A stretch of 64,000 bases of DNA from Flagellimonas aequoris (GTDB lineage: Bacteria; Bacteroidota; Bacteroidia; Flavobacteriales; Flavobacteriaceae). Shown piece after piece: positions 19,046-26,871 of this stretch (position 1 is the stretch's first letter; every line of letters begins with the position of its first letter). The stretch covers positions 1 through 64,000 of the forward strand of contig NZ_QXFJ01000017.1 in assembly GCF_003584165.1 (NCBI RefSeq), in the 5' to 3' direction. The notes below the pieces were generated by a model. The model made no database searches. It worked only from the letters and a program-made list of their open reading frames with translations, and had not been told where the DNA came from. The position numbers were made by a program, and so were the translations under genes.

Positions 19046-21847
19046 TTAAATGCTTAAAATATACTCAATCAGTCCCTCTTCATGCGGAAGTTTCATTTTT
19101 TTGCGCAATCTGTATCGCTTTACCTCCACACTTCTAAGGGAAATGTTCAATAATGGGGCAATTTCCTTGGAGGACAAGTTGAGTCTTAAATAAGCGCAGA
19201 GGCGAAGATCGTTTGCCGTGAGTTCCGGGTGTTGTTCCTTGATCTTTTTTAAGAAATGTTTGTCGGCATTGTTAAAAGCTTCCTCAAAAAACTTCCAGTC
19301 ATCTTCATTGGAAATATTTCGGTCAATGGTTCGGATCACCGATTTGATGGCACTCTCATTATTAGCTTTCTTTAGTTGGTCTTTGATGGCATTCAAAAAT
19401 TCATTCTTTTTGATCAGACTCATTGTGGAAACCGCCAATTCCCTATTCTTTGCTTCTATCTCCTGCAGAAGTCTTTCATTGTTTATCTGAACAATCCTCT
19501 TTTGGTTCTGAATTTTCTTACGCTTCAATTTGCGTTTATTCTCTTTAACAATGCGTTCCCTTTGCTTGCGATAGTATCGTTTATAAACCCTGTGGATAGA
19601 AAAGGACATCACCAAAAAGACCAGACCATACATCACCAATGCAGGTATGGATAAATACCATGGCCTACGGATGATAAAAGCATAGCTTGCTGTATTTTCG
19701 GTCAAACTACCACCTACTTTTGCCCTTACCTTAAAAATATAATCCCCAAATGGCAGATTTTCAAAGGAAATTTCTGGTTGGGACGACCAATTACTCCAAC
19801 TGTCATAGAGTCCTACCAATTGGTATTGGTACCTTACCTCAGTATACTTGTCATATTCGGGTACACTATAGGCAAAACCCAAACTATTGTCCTCAAATCT
19901 GAATTCCATTATGGAATCGTGGGGAACCGATTGGGACGGTTTGTTGTGGTATTCCTTTGTAACACCCGTGAGATAAATTGGATAGTCATGGGCTACAACT
20001 TTCTCGAGGTCCAAGGTCACATATCCACCAGAAGTGCCAATCAAATAGTTGCCATTTCCCAAGGCATTGATATTTTCAAAACCTGAAACACCTAGGTTGC
20101 TCCTAAAAAAAGAGGGGATGGCAATTTTGCTCAATCTAGGGGTATTGCCAATATTGCTCGGCTCAATATAAAGCATATCATGATCTGCAAAACGCCACAG
20201 TCTATTATTGCTATCATCGGGAATCAAGATACTCATAGGTCCCTCTCCTTCAGCTTCAAAAACCTTGGTAAGAGTTGAATCTAAAACAAACTCTTGGTCT
20301 TGGTTCGCAAAGGAAAACACCCCATTATTTGTCGCGTACAACAGTTGATCATTGAACCGCACCAAACTGGTCGCATACCCTTTCCCTAATTCCGGTGTAT
20401 TGGATACCACCTTGGTTTTCCCCGAGTTGAGTTCCAAATGAAAAAGCCCTTTGTATTCATGATTAACGACCACATGGTCGGGGTCCGAAAACTCAAAAAA
20501 CCTACTGGAAACATTAAACCCTTCAATTTTGTATCCCAACCCCCATTGGCCTTGTTGGTATTTCAATACGCTCAAACCATTATAATTGCCTTGCAAAAGT
20601 CTGTCGGGTACGCCTTCAATTTCCTTAATGTTCCACGTTCCTGGAACATTACTGATCAGTTCTGCGCGATTCCCCTCTACAAGATAGGTGCCGTTATTAT
20701 GGCCACAGAACAATTTGTTTTTCAACTTCACCAAACACCAGACTTGTCCTTCTGTTCCAGGAACCAAATCAAAATTGTTCGTCGAGGACCGACTTCTGAA
20801 CAAACCTTGATTGGTACCCAGATATAAATCTCCATTATAGACGGTAGAGGTGTAAACCACCCCTAGATTACCGGCCGTATCATTGTACTCCTGAAAAGGT
20901 GAGCTTAGATTGAGTATACTCAGCCCTATATCATGGGCCAGCCAAAGATTGGAGTCCTTATCCTCAAAAATGTTCAATATAGTGTTATTGTTCAATCCAT
21001 TTTGCTGATTGATATGTTGTAGCAATTGACCCTCCTTGGTCATTTGGTACATTCCATGGGATATGGTACCCAAAATCACACTTTGATCTTTGAGTTGCAA
21101 AAAACTGTAGATACTCAAGTCAGCTGACCCGGAATCAAGATTGAATTGCCATGGACGTATTTCACTTCCTCCTTTTGAAAAAAAACCTTGCCCATCCGTG
21201 GTCAAATAGACCAACCCATCGTTATTTTCAAATATCCCGACCACGGTTCGACTTTTTATGGATGGATCATCGGTTACCAGTTCTGGTCTATTCTTGGTTA
21301 TTTTGTAAATCCCCTTATCCTTTATCTGGAACAAGATACCATGGTCCCTTAAATTGAAAATTTTTGCCTTTGCGGTCTCGGCCTCGATTATGCCAATACT
21401 TTTATCCAAAATATTGTATACATAAATTCGACTCAAGGATTGAAACAAAACAGAATCATCCACTACTTGAACATTCCAAAATTCCTCATCCTCCAAAACA
21501 GGCTGATCAATAATGCCTAGTAAGGAGGTATAGGAAAGCCTGCCCAAACCATCCTTGGTCCAAAAGCCAAAGTCCATATAACAACCCGTGTAAATGACGT
21601 CGCCCGCCACGGAAACAGCACGAAAAATTGACCCATTTGGGGATGGATAGGATTTCCATCTTACCCCATCAAATTCCAATAGAGTATGATTATTGGCTAC
21701 ATATATAAACTTATCATTGGTTTGGGCCAAACTCCAATTTTGGTTTTCGCCCAAATACCTTGAGGGAGTAAATACTTGTATCGGTGAAAGTTCCTGAGAG
21801 AAGGAAACACAACAACAGAAGCAAAGAAATAAGCTAAAAATTTTCAA
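19046..21847 (-). CDS. One-piece membrane sensor: two-component-type propeller, Y_Y_Y domain, LuxR-like HTH
   Basis: The protein has 933 residues. A Sec-type signal is followed by an extracytoplasmic beta-propeller built of Reg_prop-like blades (LWLAHDIGLSILN, DLYLGTNQGLFRS), then a Y_Y_Y domain (about 640-710: YQYQLVGLYDSWSNWS, FGDYIFKVRAK), one transmembrane helix (about 720-745), a basic coiled coil and a C-terminal LuxR/GerE-like helix-turn-helix (LTANDLRLCAYLRLNLSSKE). Histidine-kinase and receiver domains are absent, so this is not a full hybrid two-component system; it resembles SusR-like regulators that bind sugar outside and DNA inside. It lies upstream of susC on the same strand with a 238-bp gap holding the presumed target promoter. 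It probably activates the glucan locus. Confidence 0.87.
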   Translation of the reverse strand: MKIFSLFLCFCCCVSFSQELSPIQVFTPSRYLGENQNWSLAQTNDKFIYVANNHTLLEFDGVRWKSYPSPNGSIFRAVSVAGDVIYTGCYMDFGFWTKDGLGRLSYTSLLGIIDQPVLEDEEFWNVQVVDDSVLFQSLSRIYVYNILDKSIGIIEAETAKAKIFNLRDHGILFQIKDKGIYKITKNRPELVTDDPSIKSRTVVGIFENNDGLVYLTTDGQGFFSKGGSEIRPWQFNLDSGSADLSIYSFLQLKDQSVILGTISHGMYQMTKEGQLLQHINQQNGLNNNTILNIFEDKDSNLWLAHDIGLSILNLSSPFQEYNDTAGNLGVVYTSTVYNGDLYLGTNQGLFRSRSSTNNFDLVPGTEGQVWCLVKLKNKLFCGHNNGTYLVEGNRAELISNVPGTWNIKEIEGVPDRLLQGNYNGLSVLKYQQGQWGLGYKIEGFNVSSRFFEFSDPDHVVVNHEYKGLFHLELNSGKTKVVSNTPELGKGYATSLVRFNDQLLYATNNGVFSFANQDQEFVLDSTLTKVFEAEGEGPMSILIPDDSNNRLWRFADHDMLYIEPSNIGNTPRLSKIAIPSFFRSNLGVSGFENINALGNGNYLIGTSGGYVTLDLEKVVAHDYPIYLTGVTKEYHNKPSQSVPHDSIMEFRFEDNSLGFAYSVPEYDKYTEVRYQYQLVGLYDSWSNWSSQPEISFENLPFGDYIFKVRAKVGGSLTENTASYAFIIRRPWYLSIPALVMYGLVFLVMSFSIHRVYKRYYRKQRERIVKENKRKLKRKKIQNQKRIVQINNERLLQEIEAKNRELAVSTMSLIKKNEFLNAIKDQLKKANNESAIKSVIRTIDRNISNEDDWKFFEEAFNNADKHFLKKIKEQHPELTANDLRLCAYLRLNLSSKEIAPLLNISLRSVEVKRYRLRKKMKLPHEEGLIEYILSI

Positions 21848-22648
21848 TGGTAGCGGCTTTGTTAGCTCCCTAAATTTATCAAAATAATCCCAATCAATTG
21901 GTCAAAATCAGTCAGGCCCTACCCAAATTAAGACCTCCAACAAAGTGCACATTTCCCTTAACCTATCAAAGGGACAATAATCACACCGCTAAAGCTTTAT
22001 TGAAGAATACCAAAGAATTCCAATAAGAATGATTACAAATCAAGGCATTTTAATTGTCATACAAGTTACATTGAAGTAACACCATTACTTAAAAAGTATG
22101 TACAACGAGTGCTGTGCAAAATTTGACTGTCAAAATTTGCCTTCGTCCTAATTCAAACAAAATCATGTATCCAATCAAAATGCTCCGCAGTGATCCGATC
22201 CTTGTTTTTGTCCAAATAATTCAAAAGGCGGCCATACAACAATTCGTTGACCATAGATGCAGACGACATATCAAAAATTCATGTGGCACACTGGACTTCT
22301 CTTGCCAAGCATAAAGGCTTACCGAGCACTTTTGGCCAAGACCGTTGATCTTGCTTTTGCCAAAAAGGACTAATGTCCCAAAATGGTACTGCAGGGAAAT
22401 TTGCACTTTAATTAATAGGATGAACACAACCATTTTTATTCTTCTATTAATACTCCTCTTTTGTAGGTTTAAATCATCATAAAATGGATTTCAAAGGGTT
22501 TTTATTTTTCATTTCTTTCGTTTAAGGGCAAGAAATCAGTTGAAACGAAAGCCAAATGTTGAGCAAGGTGAAGAAATAGACATTTTGTACTAAAAAAAAG
22601 TCCTTTTATTGGACTTGGTACTATTGCATGGCTGGCCTTAAAACAAAA

Positions 22649-22680
22649 AATGAGTGGTAGTAACATAACTACCACTCATT
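22649..22680 (-). terminator. Perfect 13-bp hairpin with minus-strand T-run
   Basis: Arms AATGAGTGGTAGT (22649-22661) and ACTACCACTCATT (22668-22680) are perfectly complementary around a 6-nt loop. Read on the minus strand the hairpin is followed by a T-rich run (TTTTTTGTTTT), a classic intrinsic terminator. No gene ends just upstream of it on that strand except the tRNA-like remnant, so it may be the leftover terminator of a lost tRNA gene. Confidence 0.8.
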
Positions 22681-22699
22681 TATATTTTGATGAAATATT

Positions 22700-22727
22700 A
22701 AAGCCGGGGTGACGGAGTCGATACTCC
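22700..22727 (-). pseudogene. tRNA 3'-end-like remnant
   Basis: On the plus strand the text reads GCCGGGGTGACGGAGTCG then ATACTCC, resembling the reverse complement of a tRNA acceptor/T-arm end. The T-loop is altered and nothing upstream on the minus strand can form the rest of a cloverleaf. A minus-strand terminator lies 20 bp beyond its 3' side, the usual arrangement after a tRNA. A similar remnant lies at 57004-57022. The identification is by eye and tentative. Confidence 0.35.
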
Positions 22728-23672
22728 TTTCCATATCATATTATATATCAATCGATTAGTTATTTAAAAACTTGACTGCTAACCAATTTTGCATCCTAAT
22801 GAACCTGAAGTAATTTGCTTTGCTTTCTGATGGTATAAAGTTATGATTCTTTAGGAAAATGCTTTAATTGACAATAAGCAAAGTGTGGTCCTCTTATAGT
22901 TGAAAATTTATAATTAATGTCCAGAAGTAAATCTCCACAGAAAAGGATTCTGGGTGAGGAGAGTCCTTTCATTAACTTCGTCTTAGTCTTAAAATTAAAT
23001 GTTATCCAACAAAAGTCAAATCACTATCTAAAGATATATATATCATCTGAGCCATAATGTATTATATAAAAGATAGCGATGGAAAATTATGAAAACACAA
23101 ACTTGTTAATTACACAATTGACAAGTTTTGGATTAGGTCTGGATATCAGACATATTGAATCGAGAATATATTATGGTTAACCCTTTTGCCCCTTATATCT
23201 TTACTAATTTCTCTTACGTACTACTAAGGGTGAACAGCTATCCTATTTGTGGTCAACCGTGGAATTTTAGCTAATTGGCAATAGGTAAAGGGGTAGCATC
23301 CAAATCCCTTGTATTACAATATCTCTCATATCACCACCAAAGAAACACGGCCCCTAGGGACCGTATCTCACTAATTAACTAAACTAACCTAATTCTTCAA
23401 CTTTTATATTTCAGCAATAGAGACTTTCCTATTTGCTTTTCCTCTACCACAGAATTTGCAAAGTATATTGTAAATCCAATAGTCCTTTCGTTTTAAAAAG
23501 TAGGATCTTTTAAACAAGACCTGCAGTGTAATTTGAACTACCAGCTGGAATCCAACCCAAGCTACCTTGGGCTGGTTTTCCTCTAACACAAAACTTAACA
23601 CAACTTTTGATTTGTAATAATTTTACTTTTGAACAGTCATCAGTACTATACTGGATAAATTCATATTTGGAC

Positions 23673-24341
23673 TCAGTTACGAATCATTACCATAACATCC
23701 ATAACTTTTTTCACTGCTTTTTTCAAATTGCCAAAATCTTGAGTATCCAAAATCTCCTTGCTGATCAACTGGGATCCCATGCCCACACAAGTCACCCCTG
23801 CGTTGAACCATGCTTTCAGATTGGATTCCTCTGTAGTTACTCCTCCAGTAGGCATGACCTTGGTCCACGGCTGCGGGCCCTTTATGGCCTTTACAAATTC
23901 GGGACCGTACACGGACCCGGGAAAAAGCTTGATAATCTCGCACCCCAATTCCTCGGCCCTGTTGATCTCCGTTAGAGAACCACAACCAGGTGACCAAAGT
24001 ACTTTTCTACGGTTACACACTATTGCGATATCTTCCCGCAAGGATGGGGTCACCACAAAATTCGCCCCCATCTGCATATATAAGGAAGCGGCGGCGGCAT
24101 CCGTTATGGAGCCTACCCCCATCATCATTCCAGGGAGTTCCTTTATCGCAAATTTGTTGAGTTCCGAAAAGACCTCGAAGGCAAAATCGCCACGTGCCGT
24201 AAACTCCATCAATCGGGCCCCACCATCATAACACGCTTTCAATACTTTCTTGCCCAATTCCACATCGGGATGGTAGAACAAGGGCACCATTCCTGTTTTT
24301 TCCATGGCCATCGCCACCTCTATCCTTGAATACTTTGCCAT
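23673..24341 (-). CDS. kdgA: 2-keto-3-deoxy-6-phosphogluconate (KDPG) aldolase
   Basis: The 222-residue protein is a class I aldolase that splits KDPG into pyruvate and glyceraldehyde-3-phosphate in the cytoplasm. Visible family residues are Glu46 in LMEFTARGD with Arg50, the Schiff-base lysine Lys138 in EIIKLFPGSVYGPEF, and phosphate-binding MPTGGV. Length fits the Eda/KdgA family. It is the last gene of the long minus-strand array, 9 bp after kdgK, and completes the mannonate to KDG to KDPG route with uxuA. Confidence 0.95.
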   Translation of the reverse strand: MAKYSRIEVAMAMEKTGMVPLFYHPDVELGKKVLKACYDGGARLMEFTARGDFAFEVFSELNKFAIKELPGMMMGVGSITDAAAASLYMQMGANFVVTPSLREDIAIVCNRRKVLWSPGCGSLTEINRAEELGCEIIKLFPGSVYGPEFVKAIKGPQPWTKVMPTGGVTTEESNLKAWFNAGVTCVGMGSQLISKEILDTQDFGNLKKAVKKVMDVMVMIRN

Positions 24342-24350
24342 ACTATTTGC

Positions 24351-25391
24351 TTATCGTGCCACTCGACCGGAGGCATCCCCGTCCATCAATTTTTCCACTT
24401 CTTCAACCGTTACCAAATTGGCATCTCCCTTTATGGTGTGTTTCAAACAGGAGGCTGCCACTGCAAAGTCCAGTGCATTTTGGTCATCCTCCGGATATTT
24501 GAGCAACCCATAGATAAGTCCTCCCATAAAGGAATCCCCCCCACCTACCCGGTCCACGATGTGTGTGATCTGATATTCTCGGGATTTGAACATAGTGTTG
24601 CCATCATAGAGCACTCCGGCCCATGTGTTGTGCGAGGCACTGATTGAGCCACGCAATGTTGTGATCACCTTTTTGGCATTCGGGAACTTTTTCATCATCT
24701 GCTGACAAACAGATAGAAAGGCTTCGGCCTTTACGTGTTCTCCCTGGGTGGTGATATCCAACCCTTCGGGTTTGATCCCAAAATGTTTTTCGGCATCTTC
24801 CTCATTGCCCAAAATAATATCGCAATATGAGGTCAATTCGGTCATGATGGCCTCCGGTTCCACTCCGTACTTCCATAATTTGGCCCTGTAATTCAAATCT
24901 GTGGAAACGGTAACACCATGTTCTTTCGCTGCTTTCACCGCTTCCAAACAAACATCTGCGGCACCTTGTGAGATGGCAGGGGTGATTCCCGTCCAATGGA
25001 ACCAATCCACACCTTGGAACACTTGGCCCCAATCGATCATGCCTTTTTCGATTTCGGCCATTGCGGAATGGGCCCTGTCATAAACTACCTTGCTCCCCCT
25101 GCTTACTGCACCGGTCTCCAGAAAATAAATACCCAACCGGCTGCCCCCAAATATGATCTTATCCGTACCCACTCCTCTTTTTCGCATTTCCATCAAGGCA
25201 CATTCGCCTATATCGTTTTTGGGGAGACGGGTAACAAAATCCACGGGCACCCCATAATTGGCCAGCGATACTGCCACATTGGATTCACCTCCGCCGTACA
25301 CGACATCGAACTGGTTTGTCTGCGAAAACCTTAAATATCCGGGAGGTGCCAATCTTAGCATGATCTCACCGAACGTCACTACTTTGCTCAT
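24351..25391 (-). CDS. kdgK: 2-keto-3-deoxygluconate (KDG) kinase, PfkB family
   Basis: The 346-residue protein is a ribokinase/PfkB-fold sugar kinase. The N-terminal MLRLAPPGYLRFSQTNQFDV and GGGESNVAVSLANYG segments bind the sugar. The C-terminal DRVGGGDSFMGGLIYG block holds the GxGD anion hole and catalytic Asp. It phosphorylates KDG to KDPG. It sits between GH76 (65 bp) and kdgA (9 bp). PfkB kinases vary in substrate, but adjacency to KDPG aldolase and the presence of uxuA in the same array make KDG by far the likeliest. Confidence 0.93.
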   Translation of the reverse strand: MSKVVTFGEIMLRLAPPGYLRFSQTNQFDVVYGGGESNVAVSLANYGVPVDFVTRLPKNDIGECALMEMRKRGVGTDKIIFGGSRLGIYFLETGAVSRGSKVVYDRAHSAMAEIEKGMIDWGQVFQGVDWFHWTGITPAISQGAADVCLEAVKAAKEHGVTVSTDLNYRAKLWKYGVEPEAIMTELTSYCDIILGNEEDAEKHFGIKPEGLDITTQGEHVKAEAFLSVCQQMMKKFPNAKKVITTLRGSISASHNTWAGVLYDGNTMFKSREYQITHIVDRVGGGDSFMGGLIYGLLKYPEDDQNALDFAVAASCLKHTIKGDANLVTVEEVEKLMDGDASGRVAR

Positions 25392-25456
25392 TTGGCTGTT
25401 TAATCTTTATTGTTCTTAATTTTCAGTAAATACCTATGTGAACGGGTTACCCTGGA

Positions 25457-26851
25457 CTACGACGTCATTTTTATTACCGCTCCAAGTGTATCCAACCCTA
25501 TGGCCTGGCAAACACCTAGCCTGTTCTTTTCCTTCATTTTGTCAAGATTCCATTTATGGACATTGTCCGCCAGCCCCCAAAGCTCCTTGAACTGCTCAAC
25601 ATAGTTGCTATCATTTTCAATACTTGTAAATTCTGGAGGGAATTGATTGTTGGATTTATCACGAGTTTCCCATAAAGCCTCCATGGTTGCCAGAACAGTT
25701 TTGTCCAAATCAACACCCAACAATCCATTTTCATGGGTTGTCCCTATATATCGCAACAGGATTCCTCTGCCCGCCACATAGTCATTTCCGTGTTGTGGGC
25801 CAAAGCTGGATAAGCATGGGGCTTCCCTAATAATCCCATCCCTGTTACCAACTAATGCCAACTTAATCCCCTGTCCTATTTTCTTTATTACGGAATCGAC
25901 ATTGGCTTTAAAAGCTGCTTCATCAAAACCGGAATCCATGTCATTTTTTTTCACATATATGGAAATTTCATGACCCAATGCATGCATGTCCATCAAAGCT
26001 GCCAACAGCATGCCTTGATCACCTGTCCAAACCCAACCTTCCGACCAAGGTGGATGTATCTTTTCCTGATAATCGGAACCTTCAAAAAAAGCCATGGGTC
26101 TTTCTTGTACCAAAGCGGCAGAACTGGATATCTCCTTCAGATACCCGTACTGCTCCAAGTTAAACCATTGATCGAACCATACCCATTGTTTGTAGGCCAT
26201 ATCCAAATACTTCTCATTATCTTCCAGATTTTCCTCCAAAGTCAACCTATATATCCTTGATGACAGTAAAAACAATAGCACATTGGTCACCGTATTTTTG
26301 ACTCCCTTGCTACTCCCGTTTGCATCCCCGTTTCTACAACCATGGGCAACTGGTCTGCTGTCTTCCGAATGGTCATAGGCTGTTTTTCTTTTGTACTCCC
26401 AGCATAAATCCATGGAAAGTGCCAGATATTTGTCAGCAAGCTCCCTATCTTTCATTCTTAGAAGATGCTTGCGTGCATTAAGTCCCATTAGACCCCACCA
26501 GCCAAAATCATCTGCCCATAAAGTCCCTGGATCGTAGCTGCTAAAAAAAGTGAGGTTTTCCCTTAACATCGCTTGGACCTCTGACTGTATTTCTTTCACC
26601 CGCTCTTCATTTGGCCAGCGTTCTATCATTGCATCCACAAATACCAAGCAGGCATCAAAAGTGTTTCCCCTTTTCCAAAAGTCCTTGAAATCCCATACTT
26701 CCGAAAACCGCTTGAACGCTTGTATTGATTGTTCCAACAGTTTTTTATCTTGGTCTTCACCGATAAAGGAGCCACAGCTGACCAAGCTTCCGGTAGCGGT
26801 CAGCAGCAAACCGGAGCTTCCTGTGACCTTTATAAATTTTCGTCTTTTCAT
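25457..26851 (-). CDS. GH76-like (alpha/alpha)6-barrel protein, putative alpha-mannanase lipoprotein
   Basis: The 464-residue protein starts MKRRKFIKVTG, a Tat-like signal, with Cys in LVSCGS as a possible lipidation site. The rest is an (alpha/alpha)6-type helical repeat with WADDFGWWGLMGLNA, matching the Asp-Asp catalytic pair and following Trp of GH76 endo-alpha-1,6-mannanases, and a later WSEGWVWTGDQGMLLAAL helix. Family level is tentative since other six-hairpin glycosidases share this fold. It lies 20 bp after one GH38 gene and upstream of kdgK. Export with the GH38 proteins suggests periplasmic or surface trimming of a mannose-containing glycan. Confidence 0.7.
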   Translation of the reverse strand: MKRRKFIKVTGSSGLLLTATGSLVSCGSFIGEDQDKKLLEQSIQAFKRFSEVWDFKDFWKRGNTFDACLVFVDAMIERWPNEERVKEIQSEVQAMLRENLTFFSSYDPGTLWADDFGWWGLMGLNARKHLLRMKDRELADKYLALSMDLCWEYKRKTAYDHSEDSRPVAHGCRNGDANGSSKGVKNTVTNVLLFLLSSRIYRLTLEENLEDNEKYLDMAYKQWVWFDQWFNLEQYGYLKEISSSAALVQERPMAFFEGSDYQEKIHPPWSEGWVWTGDQGMLLAALMDMHALGHEISIYVKKNDMDSGFDEAAFKANVDSVIKKIGQGIKLALVGNRDGIIREAPCLSSFGPQHGNDYVAGRGILLRYIGTTHENGLLGVDLDKTVLATMEALWETRDKSNNQFPPEFTSIENDSNYVEQFKELWGLADNVHKWNLDKMKEKNRLGVCQAIGLDTLGAVIKMTS

Positions 26852-26871
26852 AATTATGTTAGATGGTATTA

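Larger units (their letters stand above)
21848..23672. other. 1.8-kb gene-poor region between the glucan locus and kdgA
   Basis: The stretch is AT-rich. I see a strong minus-strand hairpin/terminator (22649-22680) and a tRNA-3'-end-like remnant (22700-22727), listed separately. Around 22245-22370 several short frames are open on both strands but none carries a recognised motif; they may be gene debris. The dinucleotide-rich run near 23030-23070 is simple AT sequence. No convincing coding region or intact RNA gene was found. It is the longest non-coding gap in the window and may mark an old insertion or deletion boundary. Confidence 0.55.

Noticed and set aside
19046-21847. Hybrid two-component system (HTCS) label for the glucan-locus regulator
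   Set aside because: Propeller and Y_Y_Y domains are present, but there is no histidine kinase, receiver or AraC domain; the C-terminus is LuxR-like.
22114-22433. Two short overlapping open frames (66 and 70 codons) on opposite strands
   Set aside because: No recognisable domain, plausible signal or start context; treated as non-coding or debris.
23365-23400. TTAACTAAACTAACC-like text resembling the LacI operator near kdgA
   Set aside because: It has only one half-site, lacks the central CG and symmetry, and lies downstream of the kdgA stop, so it is not counted as an operator.
23677-23997. Alternate minus-strand frame inside kdgA
   Set aside because: It overlaps the intact KDPG aldolase frame, which has all catalytic residues.
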